7,492 bases of DNA, taken from contig JAJRDF010000072.1 of assembly GCA_028678555.1 (NCBI GenBank), positions 1-7,492 on the forward strand, written 5' to 3'. Of this stretch, positions 1 through 5,811 are shown piece by piece. The notes below the pieces were generated by a model. The model saw only the letters and a program-made list of their open reading frames with translations. It was not told where the DNA came from and ran no database searches. Each line of letters begins with the position of its first letter. Within the stretch, counting starts at the first letter, position 1. The DNA is from Methanomicrobiales archaeon. GTDB lineage: Archaea > Halobacteriota > Methanomicrobia > Methanomicrobiales > JACTUA01. A program made the position numbers and the translations under genes.

Positions 1-27
1 CCTCTTGCTCTTGGGGATGTCCTTCAT
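1..27 (-). CDS. possible start of an unidentified gene running off the left edge
   Basis: An ATG on the minus strand at 27-25 opens a frame that reads MKDIPKSKR to the window edge, so at most nine codons are visible. The frame is closed by an in-frame TAG at 90-88, so the gene would start either here or at the TTG at 75-73. AGGCGAT directly precedes the ATG and resembles a Shine-Dalgarno sequence, but its spacing is too short to be convincing. A TATA-like GATATAAC lies about 80 bases upstream. The gene would follow the protease in the same direction. The product cannot be named from nine residues, and the start itself may be chance. Confidence 0.3.
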
Positions 28-102
28 ATCGCCTGCAGGGGGACGTGGAGCCCTGCGATTCCCATTGCCGGCCAAGTCTAAGTATCTCTATTCATGGCCC
101 CT

Positions 103-110
103 GTTATATC
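103..110 (-). promoter_or_regulatory. weak TATA-box candidate for the left-edge gene
   Basis: Read on the minus strand this is GATATAAC, in the gap between the protease stop and the possible gene start at 27. Archaeal initiation about 25 bases downstream would give a leader of roughly 55 bases. No clear purine-rich BRE is seen next to it, so this is only a candidate. Confidence 0.25.
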
Positions 111-173
111 CGTTCCCTTCCCCCTCCCGTTCACGCCCCTCCGGCCCGGGGGAAGGCTATCCTTTCCGTCCTG

Positions 174-199
174 GGACCCCTATTCTTGGACCCCTATTC
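174..199. repeat. short tandem duplication, 14-base period
   Basis: GGACCCCTATTC occurs at 174-185 and again at 188-199, separated by TT, giving two copies at a 14-base period. It sits 28 bases downstream of the stop codon of the minus-strand protease gene. It may be a simple slippage duplication or part of the 3' untranslated region; no function is evident. Confidence 0.6.
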
Positions 200-226
200 C
201 CGGATCTTCCACTTCCACCCGGTACG

Positions 227-1549
227 TCAGGGAAGGAAGATAGGGGAAACGGTGCTGAGCACCTGGGGGAGACGGCAGACGTAGGGGACTGCGATGATGG
301 CAAGAATCATGGCCAGGATCACGGTGGAGAAGAGGACCACGATCCTGTCGGTGTAGGCTTCCTGGCCCCGGCGCCGCAGGAGGGAATGGACTCCTTCCTT
401 CATGATGTAGCCGCCGTCCAGGGGTACCATGGGGAGGGAGTTGAAGATGCCCACATTCACGTTGATCCATGCGCACCAGAACAGCAGGTTGATGAGCTCC
501 CAGTACCCGGGGAACGGGACCTGGAAGAATGACTGCTCGGGAGACTCAAACGCCAGCATATGGAGGTAGCTCCCGAGATCGAAGGGGAGGACCATCAGGT
601 AGAGGAGGCCTGCAGGCCGGTCCAGCTGATCCATCGAGGCGGCCACTTCCTTTCCCGGATAGTACGTGACACCCATGAATCCTGACGGTGAATCGGAGAC
701 GTTTTTTGGCCAGGCCGCCAGGGTGAGGTCGTAGGATCCCATAACGCCATCCTTTTCGACCCCGACGGTCACCCGGTCGCCGGGGCGGGTCTGGTTCATG
801 AGTGCCGCCACCTCCTCCACGGAGTGCACGTCCTGTCCGTTTACGGTCCGGAGGAAGGAGTTCTGGGGTACCCCTGCCTCGTGGGCGGGATAGCCCTGGT
901 ACACACCATGGATAACGGGATCACCGAGGGGTGCCACCGGACCCAGGGCCAGCAGGAGGAGCCCGGCGCAGAGGAACCCCACCACCAGGTTGTTCGTGAT
1001 CCCAGCCCCGAATATCCTGCTTTTCGGGCCAGCAGCGGCCTTCTCCAGTTCCTCCTCATCGGGTTCCACGAAGAATCCGATGGGGATCACGGCGATGAGG
1101 ACGCCCATCGCCCGGACTCTGATCTGTTCCACGCGGCACAGGATCCCGTGGCCGAACTCGTGGATGGCGATGGTCAGCACGAACGCAAACCAGACGGCGA
1201 AGGTGGAGGGCACGAAATCATTGATCCCGGGGAGGAGCAGGATGTTCTGGGGGGCATAGATCCCGGTGGGTTCCGGGCACGTCTGGTAGGTGAACAGCAG
1301 GGCAACAACCAGCATCACCGTCCCGATGGCGGTGACGAGAACCACCGCGGCAACCCCCATCGTCCCGTAGATCCGGAGAACGGCCGACCAGGGGATGAAC
1401 CGGTCAAAGAAGCCCACCCTCCCGGTCTTCAGCGCCATGATGGGGCCGTAAAACGTGATCCGGTCCTTCCAGATCCCCTTCTCCCAGATGACGTAAGCTG
1501 CCACGGCGTAGGCGACGATGAGGAGAAACAGGATCTGGATCCAGTTCAT
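227..1549 (-). CDS. site-2-type intramembrane zinc metalloprotease (peptidase M50) with PDZ domain
   Basis: The 440-residue product is a multi-spanning membrane protein with the signature of site-2 proteases, which cut transmembrane segments of substrate proteins within the lipid bilayer. The zinc motif HEFGH is at residues 130-134 inside a hydrophobic helix (H130 and H134 as ligands, E131 catalytic). The second conserved motif, NSLPMVPLDGG, is at 370-380, with D378 the expected third zinc ligand. Hydrophobic segments lie at about 5-20, 63-87, 117-137, 148-161, 183-203, 314-325, 352-370 and 403-424. Residues about 205-280 between the two motifs look like a PDZ domain (HGVYQGYPAHEAGV, then FLRTVNGQDV), which in this family gates substrate access. 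The ATG at 1549 is chosen because the hydrophobic N-terminus begins there. No strong ribosome site precedes it, so a leaderless message is possible. The gene stands alone and its substrate is unknown. Confidence 0.93.
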   Translation of the reverse strand: MNWIQILFLLIVAYAVAAYVIWEKGIWKDRITFYGPIMALKTGRVGFFDRFIPWSAVLRIYGTMGVAAVVLVTAIGTVMLVVALLFTYQTCPEPTGIYAPQNILLLPGINDFVPSTFAVWFAFVLTIAIHEFGHGILCRVEQIRVRAMGVLIAVIPIGFFVEPDEEELEKAAAGPKSRIFGAGITNNLVVGFLCAGLLLLALGPVAPLGDPVIHGVYQGYPAHEAGVPQNSFLRTVNGQDVHSVEEVAALMNQTRPGDRVTVGVEKDGVMGSYDLTLAAWPKNVSDSPSGFMGVTYYPGKEVAASMDQLDRPAGLLYLMVLPFDLGSYLHMLAFESPEQSFFQVPFPGYWELINLLFWCAWINVNVGIFNSLPMVPLDGGYIMKEGVHSLLRRRGQEAYTDRIVVLFSTVILAMILAIIAVPYVCRLPQVLSTVSPIFLP

Positions 1550-1758
1550 CCTACATCATGGGGGCTGTCATCTGATAAGGGTTCGGAGGCGGCCGACGGG
1601 GAATGTTCCGGCAGCTTCCTTCTCGTTCCGGTCTGGAGATCCCGGCGGAAGGATGCCTCGAATCACATTCCGCCCCCGACGCAACTGCCTCCGCGGATGA
1701 CTCCGTTCATCACTCGCTTTCGGACCACCCGATATCCTGCGTGCTGGTGAGACGCTCT

Positions 1759-1786
1759 CGGGGGCTCCGCCGCGGCTCCGCCCCCG
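1759..1786. repeat. GC-rich inverted repeat with an internal direct repeat
   Basis: CGGGGGC (1759-1765) is complementary to GCCCCCG (1780-1786), around a 14-base loop. Inside, GGCTCCGCC occurs twice in direct orientation (1763-1771 and 1774-1782). It looks like a partly duplicated GGGGGCTCCGCCCCC palindrome. Such elements occur between genes in high-GC genomes, and the role here is unknown. Confidence 0.5.
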
Positions 1787-1817
1787 CCGCGTGGGCACCC
1801 CCCCCCGCCAGTGTCCT

Positions 1818-1833
1818 CGGATCCCTGGATCCG
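1818..1833. repeat. 16-base near-perfect palindrome
   Basis: CGGATCC (1818-1824) is followed by CT and then its exact reverse complement GGATCCG (1827-1833). The two-base spacer makes it a better fit to a DNA-level palindrome than to an RNA hairpin. It lies in the GC-rich gap, with no gene start close by. Confidence 0.5.
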
Positions 1834-1884
1834 TCCCTCCTGCACTGACCGACGTGGAGGTCTATCCTCATCGGGGGAGGGACC

Positions 1885-1906
1885 GGGAGGGGGCTGGCCC
1901 CCTCCC
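1885..1906. repeat. strong inverted repeat downstream of rnhB
   Basis: GGGAGGGGG (1885-1893) pairs perfectly with CCCCCTCCC (1898-1906) around the loop CTGG, and flanking ACC (1882-1884) and GGT (1911-1913) could extend the fold after a small bulge. It lies about 71 bases past the rnhB stop in that gene's direction. No T-run follows on the minus strand, so it is not a standard terminator of either type. It might stabilise the 3' end of the rnhB message or be a dispersed repeat copy. Confidence 0.55.
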
Positions 1907-1976
1907 GCACGGTACCCGCGTGAAGGAGAGGGCGCACCCATGGAACCTGGTCAGGGGAATTGGTGATCTCTCCGCT

Positions 1977-2615
1977 TCAGTACTCCCCCAGCTTCCGCTG
2001 TTCCCGGGCCGCCTGGAGGTCGGTGATGGTGGCCCAGGATCGGCGGGCATACGGGGGAGGGTGGTGATGGGTGTGGAGGTAGGCCTTCAGGTGGGCCACC
2101 GTTTCGGGATCCGAGGGATACCCGCTCCCGATCTCGCCGTGTTCTGCTGCCAGTGCTGCGATGGCCCCGTCGCGGGTGACCTTGGCCACGATGCTGGCCG
2201 CACCCACGACGGCATACTTCCCGTCGGCGCTGTGCTCGGAGACCACCCGGCAGGATGACCGGAGAAGGGACCTGACACGCCGCCCGTACCGCCGTGCATC
2301 CACGTCGCAGGCATCGACATAGGCGATATCAGGGCCCAGCCGGGAGATCACCTCGGCATGGGCCGACGCCAGGAGGTCGTTCAGGGTCATCCGCTTCCGG
2401 AGGGCATCGATCTCCTCAGGGGGATAGGAGATGACCGTATACCGGAACCGGGCGGTGATCTCATGGAAGAGGCGGGCCCTCTGCAGGGGCGAGAGTTCCT
2501 TCGAGTCCCGGGCACCCACCGCCCGGCACTCGGCATCCTCCCGGCAGGCAACCGCCGCCACCACCATGGGGCCCAGCACCGCCCCTTTCCCTGCCTCATC
2601 CACGCCGCAGATCAT
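1977..2615 (-). CDS. rnhB: ribonuclease HII
   Basis: The 212-residue protein matches archaeal type 2 ribonuclease H, which cuts the RNA strand of RNA/DNA hybrids and incises at single ribonucleotides left in DNA. The N-terminal signature GVDEAGKGAVLGP holds the first two catalytic acids, D6 and E7. D101 (in AYVDACDVD) and D131 (in HSADGKYAVV) complete the expected four-acid metal site. The conserved stretch GAASIVAKVTRD is at 138-149 and GSGYPSDP at 163-170. Length is typical for archaea (about 205-230). The ATG at 2615 is fixed by its short distance to the DEAGKG motif, with AGGA four bases upstream as a weak ribosome site. The gene lies 76 bases downstream of the geranylgeranyl reductase on the same strand, so it may be co-transcribed or use its own weak promoter. 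Nothing is missing from the active site. Confidence 0.96.
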   Translation of the reverse strand: MICGVDEAGKGAVLGPMVVAAVACREDAECRAVGARDSKELSPLQRARLFHEITARFRYTVISYPPEEIDALRKRMTLNDLLASAHAEVISRLGPDIAYVDACDVDARRYGRRVRSLLRSSCRVVSEHSADGKYAVVGAASIVAKVTRDGAIAALAAEHGEIGSGYPSDPETVAHLKAYLHTHHHPPPYARRSWATITDLQAAREQRKLGEY

Positions 2616-2624
2616 GGGATCCTG

Positions 2625-2640
2625 CAGGGGTGCTCCCCTG
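2625..2640 (-). repeat. hairpin in the rnhB leader
   Basis: CAGGGG (2640-2635 on the minus strand) and CCCCTG (2630-2625) form a perfect six-base-pair stem with the four-base loop AGCA. It ends nine bases before the rnhB start codon, next to the weak AGGA ribosome site. If folded in the message it could affect ribosome access; this is an inference. Confidence 0.45.
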
Positions 2641-2662
2641 GTAATCGGGGACGATCCACGGG

Positions 2663-2668
2663 TATAAT
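2663..2668 (-). promoter_or_regulatory. weak TATA-box candidate for rnhB
   Basis: The minus strand reads ATTATA here, in a GC-rich gap. A start about 25 bases downstream, near 2640, would place the rnhB leader hairpin at the very 5' end of the message. The element is short and has no clear BRE; read-through from the upstream ferredoxin/reductase pair is an equally good explanation. Confidence 0.25.
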
Positions 2669-2691
2669 GGTGGGCAGAAGGACCCGGCTCG

Positions 2692-3888
2692 TCATTTCAG
2701 GACTGAGTAGAGGCTTTTCAGCTCGAGGAGCATCTTCGGGTTGCGCTTGATCAGCTCCTTCACCAGCGTGAGGACAGAGAAGTCCTTCAGGTCCAGCCGG
2801 GATGCCGACTGGATGAGGGCGTTCAGCTTCGCGTCGTCCAGTTTGATGAAGACCTCCTTGATCCGGTAGTTCTTCTCCAGGGACTTCCCCACGGAGGACG
2901 AGCGCCAGCCATCATCATAGGGCATAAGGGCATCCCGGCCCACGTCCCCCCTGCTGATGGCGTCTGCTGCCACCTCGGCAGCCAGCCTCCCGGTGATCAT
3001 GGCGTTCGCGATACCTCCGCCGGTCATGGGATCCGACAGGCGGGCTGCATCCCCCACCACCATGAGCCCGTCTGCCACCGTGCAGGGCAGGGGTCGGCAG
3101 ACAGAGACACCGCCGACGATCAGTTCCACTTTCTTTCCCTGGGGAAAGCTGTCTGTGATGAACCGGTCCAGGAGATGCCGGGCACGGTGCCCGTCTTTGC
3201 TCTTGCGCCCCGAGATCCCGATTCCCACGTTCGCCGTGCGATCCCCCTTGGGAAAGACCCAGAGGTAGCCCTCGGGTGCGATCCGGTTCCCGAAATAAAA
3301 GACCGTCACATGGGGATCGATGTCGATATCTGTGAGCACGTACTGGGCACAGGACATCAGCTCGCGCATTGGAACAGTGGTGTCCAGGCCGCACCACCGG
3401 GCAAACTTGGACTCGATGCCGTCCGCGGCAATGACCACGTCCGCCCCCACCTTCCGTTCCTCGCCGCAGAATGCCACCGTTGCTCCCTTCAAACTGCCAT
3501 CATCCATGAGGGGCGATACGGCCCGGGTCTTCACAAAGACATCGGCACCCGCCGCCGCCGCCTGCCAGACCAGCTCGCGGTCAAAGATCTTCCGGTCCAG
3601 GATATAGCCCACCTTGGATCCCGCCATCTCCTGCTCGATCGTCATGGATGTGCCGTCCGGAGCCACGAACCGGGCGCTGTCGATTTCAGCGGAGATCCAC
3701 CGGTCGTCCGGGGCGATGAACTCCTTCAGCGTCTCCTTCCCGATCCCCTCTGCGCACCGGACGGGAACACCGATGGCAGGCCGTTTCTCGATCAGGCACG
3801 CGGATAAGCCTTTCTCGGCCGCGGTGCGGGCTGCAAGGGCCCCCCCGGGCCCGCCGCCCACGATCAGCACATCATACTTTCGCTTCAT
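2692..3888 (-). CDS. geranylgeranyl reductase (digeranylgeranylglycerophospholipid reductase family)
   Basis: This 398-residue FAD enzyme belongs to the family that saturates the double bonds of geranylgeranyl chains in archaeal membrane lipids. The N-terminal dinucleotide fold reads DVLIVGGGPGG (residues 6-16) and ends with the acidic IEKR at 33-36. VRCAEG at 43-48 carries the cysteine typical of archaeal members. AADGIESKFARW is at 155-166, the PEGYLWVFP motif of the lipid-binding pocket at 205-213, and the second FAD motif VVGDAARLSDPMTGGG at 277-292. The ATG at 3888 is preferred over an ATG 28 codons upstream because GGAGGTG sits four bases before it and the upstream extension lacks family character. 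The gene overlaps the ferredoxin gene by 17 bases, which suggests coupled translation and a shared job: the methanosarcinal enzyme is known to need an adjacent-gene ferredoxin. The exact lipid substrate cannot be read from the sequence. Confidence 0.94.
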   Translation of the reverse strand: MKRKYDVLIVGGGPGGALAARTAAEKGLSACLIEKRPAIGVPVRCAEGIGKETLKEFIAPDDRWISAEIDSARFVAPDGTSMTIEQEMAGSKVGYILDRKIFDRELVWQAAAAGADVFVKTRAVSPLMDDGSLKGATVAFCGEERKVGADVVIAADGIESKFARWCGLDTTVPMRELMSCAQYVLTDIDIDPHVTVFYFGNRIAPEGYLWVFPKGDRTANVGIGISGRKSKDGHRARHLLDRFITDSFPQGKKVELIVGGVSVCRPLPCTVADGLMVVGDAARLSDPMTGGGIANAMITGRLAAEVAADAISRGDVGRDALMPYDDGWRSSSVGKSLEKNYRIKEVFIKLDDAKLNALIQSASRLDLKDFSVLTLVKELIKRNPKMLLELKSLYSVLK

Positions 3889-4054
3889 CCGCCACCTCCA
3901 GCGCACCGAGGGGACAGATTCTCGTACAGATGCGGCACGCGGTGCAGTGGTTATCGACGGTAAGGTACGCATCGATCAGCTCGAGGGCCCCTTCCGGGCA
4001 GACAGAGACGCATGCACCGCAGTACCCGCAGATATCCCTGTGAATCACGAGCAT
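3872..4054 (-). CDS. 2[4Fe-4S] ferredoxin, likely electron donor to geranylgeranyl reductase
   Basis: This 60-residue protein is a small bacterial-type ferredoxin that carries electrons on two iron-sulfur clusters in the cytoplasm. Both cluster motifs are complete: C9, C12, C15 and C19 (CGYCGACVSVCP) and C37, C40, C43 and C47 (CTACRICTRICP). The pseudo-twofold repeat of the family is evident. The ATG at 4054 puts the first motif at the usual distance from the N-terminus; longer readings add a tail with no family character. GTGATC shortly upstream fits the archaeal anti-Shine-Dalgarno sequence. The 3' end overlaps the reductase gene by 17 bases and contains that gene's GGAGGTG ribosome site, so the two are probably made together. 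The partner assignment rests on this context and on the known ferredoxin need of the methanosarcinal enzyme. Confidence 0.93.
   Translation of the reverse strand: MLVIHRDICGYCGACVSVCPEGALELIDAYLTVDNHCTACRICTRICPLGALEVADEAKV
3892..3898 (-). promoter_or_regulatory. ribosome binding site inside the ferredoxin gene that sets the reductase start
   Basis: The minus strand reads GGAGGTG four bases before the reductase ATG at 3888. It matches the complement of the archaeal 16S rRNA tail and is the strongest such site in the window. It lies within the ferredoxin codons for residues L52-A55 (LEVA), so ribosomes finishing the ferredoxin pass over it. Confidence 0.75.
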
Positions 4055-4080
4055 GGTGATCACTGTTAGTGATGCGGTCC

Positions 4081-4093
4081 CATAAGGATTATG
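4081..4093 (-). promoter_or_regulatory. promoter candidate for the ferredoxin-reductase pair
   Basis: The minus strand reads CATAATCCTTATG, an AT-rich island in GC-rich surroundings, 27-39 bases before the ferredoxin ATG. Archaeal spacing would start the message within about ten bases of that ATG. It lies between the sensor terminator region and the ferredoxin, where a promoter is expected, but the TATA match is imperfect. Confidence 0.35.
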
Positions 4094-4113
4094 AGAAGGG
4101 ATGCCCGGGTGCA

Positions 4114-4145
4114 GCCGGGATCTCCCCGGCATATCCGGGGAAAAA
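4114..4145 (-). terminator. terminator region of the sensor gene: T-run with overlapping hairpins
   Basis: On the minus strand a TTTTT run (4145-4141) begins about 17 bases after the sensor stop codon, the usual archaeal termination signal. It is followed by a perfect stem, CCCCGG (4140-4135) with CCGGGG (4129-4124), loop ATATG. A second stem, GCCGGG (4130-4125) with CCCGGC (4119-4114), uses the same bases, so the two folds exclude each other. Because the T-run precedes the hairpin in the direction of transcription, this is not a bacterial-style terminator. Confidence 0.4.
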
Positions 4146-4162
4146 CGGGAACAAGGGCCCGT

Positions 4163-5470
4163 TCAGGCGTGCTTCCGGAGGTACTCCCGGATCTTGGAGG
4201 ACTCGATCCAGCCCCGGTCCAGCTGGGTGATGATCCGGTCGATGATCCGGGCCTGGTGGATGATCTTCTCGGACGTGGGGCCTGCGTCCAGATCTGCTAT
4301 CCCGACGATGACCGCGAGGGGATTCCGGATGTGGTCTCCCAGAATCGCCAGCTGCTCGATGTTTTTGTCAATCTGCTCGAAGGCTTTCCGCTCGATCTCC
4401 TCGCTCACCTTCGCCTCGGTGATATCCCTCCCGACCGACTGGTACTCCAGGAGAGTGCCATCGGGGCTGAAGATGGCCCGGTCGTTCCATTCCTGCCACC
4501 GGATCTCGCCCGTCGGAAGGCGGATCCGGTGTTCGTTCGTTGCAGAGGGGTGCGCCAGGGTGAGGCAGGCAAAGTGGGCCTTCACCTTTGGAATATCCTC
4601 AGGGGAGATCTCGGGACGGAACCTGGTACCCACGATCTTCTCACGGCTCATGCCGAAGTAGCGCAGGTACGCCTCATTCGCAAAGACGACCAGGCCATCG
4701 GGCCTGAACCGGACGATCATCTCGGTCTGGACCTCCACCACCGCCCGGTACTGGGCCTCGCTCTTCTCCAGGGCCTGGTGCTCGCGTACCCGGTCCGTGA
4801 TGTCCATCACCGAGCAGGAATAGAGGCCCTCGGGGAGTTTTACACCCGAGACAGAGACGTGACGGGGTACCCTGTCCCGTGTACGGAAGGGTGTCTCCAC
4901 GGCATTCACGGAGTGGAGGACCTCCATACGCCCGATGAAGGTGGCATAGGCCAGGGGATCCTGCCAGAGGGCAGAGAAGGACGTCCCCTTCAGATCCTCG
5001 GGGGCGGCCGACGCGAAGGATGCCCCCCGTGCATTCACCGCCACGATGGAGCCCGGGTTGGGTGTGACCAGGAAGATCCCCTGGCCTGAGTGGTCGAAGA
5101 TCGCCCGGTACAGCCCCTCGTGGTGGCGCAGGCGTTCCGAGAGAAAAGCAACGACGACACCGATGGCCACGAAGAAGTAGAAGAGGGTGGTGGCGCTCCC
5201 GATGGCTTCCCCGTCCGGGTACATGAAGAAGTACACCAGCGCGAGGTAGCTCCCTGCAAGGAAGACCGAGAAGTACACACCCTTCCGCGGATACGCGTAG
5301 GAGACGAGGATAATGGGGATGTAGTACAGGTGGGGGTAGATCCCTGTGATCCCGTGGGAGAGGCAGGAGACGGTGATGACCAGTGGTATCACGGCAGATG
5401 CCAGGATCAGGTACAGGGAGATGAGGCGATTGCTGACCGGGTCCTCACCTTTCGGTGGCGCTGGCGGCAT
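4163..5470 (-). CDS. membrane-anchored double-PAS sensor with a His-box helix but no ATPase domain
   Basis: The 435-residue protein starts with about four membrane helices (residues about 16-36, 46-60, 64-84, 92-112), including LYYIPIILVSYAYPRKG, a form common in methanogen sensors. A PAS domain follows at about 117-228 (YRAIFDHSGQGIFLV to CSVMDITDR) and a second at about 239-352, ending in the PAC-type WQEWNDRAIFSPDG and SVGRDITEAK. After a helical linker, residues 372-390 read EQLAILGDHIRNPLAVIVG, a histidine phosphoacceptor-like helix with H380. The protein then stops 55 residues later, with no N, G1 or G2 box of an HATPase domain. The stop is a clean TGA, and no ATPase-like reading follows it before the ferredoxin. 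It could be a phosphorelay or inhibitory partner of another kinase. AGGAG lies three bases before the ATG at 5470, after a strong TATA box, so the start is well supported. Its signal is unknown. Confidence 0.88.
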   Translation of the reverse strand: MPPAPPKGEDPVSNRLISLYLILASAVIPLVITVSCLSHGITGIYPHLYYIPIILVSYAYPRKGVYFSVFLAGSYLALVYFFMYPDGEAIGSATTLFYFFVAIGVVVAFLSERLRHHEGLYRAIFDHSGQGIFLVTPNPGSIVAVNARGASFASAAPEDLKGTSFSALWQDPLAYATFIGRMEVLHSVNAVETPFRTRDRVPRHVSVSGVKLPEGLYSCSVMDITDRVREHQALEKSEAQYRAVVEVQTEMIVRFRPDGLVVFANEAYLRYFGMSREKIVGTRFRPEISPEDIPKVKAHFACLTLAHPSATNEHRIRLPTGEIRWQEWNDRAIFSPDGTLLEYQSVGRDITEAKVSEEIERKAFEQIDKNIEQLAILGDHIRNPLAVIVGIADLDAGPTSEKIIHQARIIDRIITQLDRGWIESSKIREYLRKHA

Positions 5471-5502
5471 GCTCTCCTGAAGAAGATTAATTTACTCAAT
5501 AG

Positions 5503-5510
5503 TATATATA
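5503..5510 (-). promoter_or_regulatory. TATA box of the sensor gene
   Basis: TATATATA sits 33-40 bases before the sensor ATG at 5470. With standard archaeal spacing, transcription would start near 5481, giving a leader of about ten bases that just includes the AGGAG ribosome site. The box is palindromic, so it could also be read toward the plus strand. Confidence 0.65.
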
Positions 5511-5752
5511 GCATTCTGTTTAGGACTCATGGGAAAAATAACCGAATATCATTAATTCTCTATATCTCACTCCCTCTCTCTGAATACAAGGTTAATCATC
5601 CTTTTTACTTTCCCCGCACTCCGGCCGGGGATGGGAGATGCGAGGGGTGAGACGGCGGTCGCGATCACCTGCAGGACAGGATATGCGGGAAGTGCCGGAC
5701 TGCACTGCCCTGCCGGAGCGATCCGTACCATCCCCTGCCGTCCTTCGGCCGG

Positions 5753-5766
5753 TATAAACTATTTAT
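5753..5766 (+). promoter_or_regulatory. promoter candidate of the vWA/phosphatase operon
   Basis: TATAAACTATTTAT follows a GC-rich stretch and precedes the vWA start at 5812 by about 45 bases. Initiation about 25 bases downstream, near 5780-5790, would leave a leader of 20-30 bases containing the ribosome site. No better TATA element lies between it and the gene. Confidence 0.5.
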
Positions 5767-5796
5767 CTCTCGGGACCCCAGTGTATGCAGACGACC

Positions 5797-5806
5797 GGAG
5801 AGTGAT
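5797..5806 (+). promoter_or_regulatory. ribosome binding site supporting a TTG start
   Basis: GGAGAGTGAT lies five bases before the TTG at 5812 and is close to the full complement of the archaeal 16S rRNA tail (GGAGGTGAT). An in-frame TGA at 5803-5805 rules out any earlier start. The next in-frame ATG, at 5896, would remove the metal-binding DxSxS motif, so this site decides the start. Confidence 0.65.
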
Positions 5807-5811
5807 TTTTC

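Larger units (their letters stand above)
1550..1976. other. 427-base GC-rich intergenic region without a credible gene
   Basis: This gap lies between the protease start and the RNase HII stop. Open frames cross it on both strands, but their translations are arginine/proline/glycine-rich, share no recognisable motif and overlap each other, as expected by chance at high GC. It holds several short inverted and direct repeats, listed separately. A weak TATA-like CCTTATCA (minus strand, 1580-1573) lies 24-31 bases before the protease ATG, which would fit a leaderless message. No tRNA-like fold is visible. It may contain the 3' end of the rnhB message or a small RNA, but nothing in the sequence shows this. 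Confidence 0.6.
5471..5811. other. 341-base divergent intergenic region with an AT-rich half
   Basis: This gap separates the minus-strand sensor from the plus-strand vWA/phosphatase operon and holds the promoters of both. From about 5480 to 5610 it is clearly more AT-rich than the rest of the window, with TATATATA, ATTAAT and CTATATCT elements; from about 5611 to 5750 it is GC-rich again. A nine-codon frame from the ATG at 5529 (MGKITEYH) and a 63-codon frame from 5631 to 5822 have no ribosome site or motif and are not called. No RNA gene is recognised. The AT-rich half could bind regulators. Confidence 0.6.

Noticed and set aside
824..1750. A 308-codon plus-strand frame opposite the protease
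   Set aside because: It is antisense to the well-supported HEFGH protease, with His/Asp/Gly-rich composition and no recognisable family.
1885..1906. Intrinsic terminator for rnhB
   Set aside because: The stem is strong but no T-run follows it on the minus strand, and archaeal termination relies on T-runs rather than GC hairpins.
1568..1941. Several overlapping frames in the GC-rich gap, including a 92-codon minus-strand frame from 1941
   Set aside because: The translations are Arg/Pro/Gly-rich and overlap in several frames, lack ribosome sites and pass through the palindromes. They fit chance open frames at high GC.
3889..3972. Longer start for the geranylgeranyl reductase, 28 codons upstream
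   Set aside because: The added residues are Arg/Ser-rich and out of keeping with the flavoprotein N-terminus. The ATG at 3888 has an excellent ribosome site and directly precedes the FAD-binding strand.
4091..5089. A 332-codon open frame on the plus strand opposite the sensor gene
   Set aside because: It is the mirror of the high-GC sensor gene. Its translation is rich in Asp/Gly/Arg/Pro without domain motifs, whereas the minus strand gives clear membrane and PAS segments.
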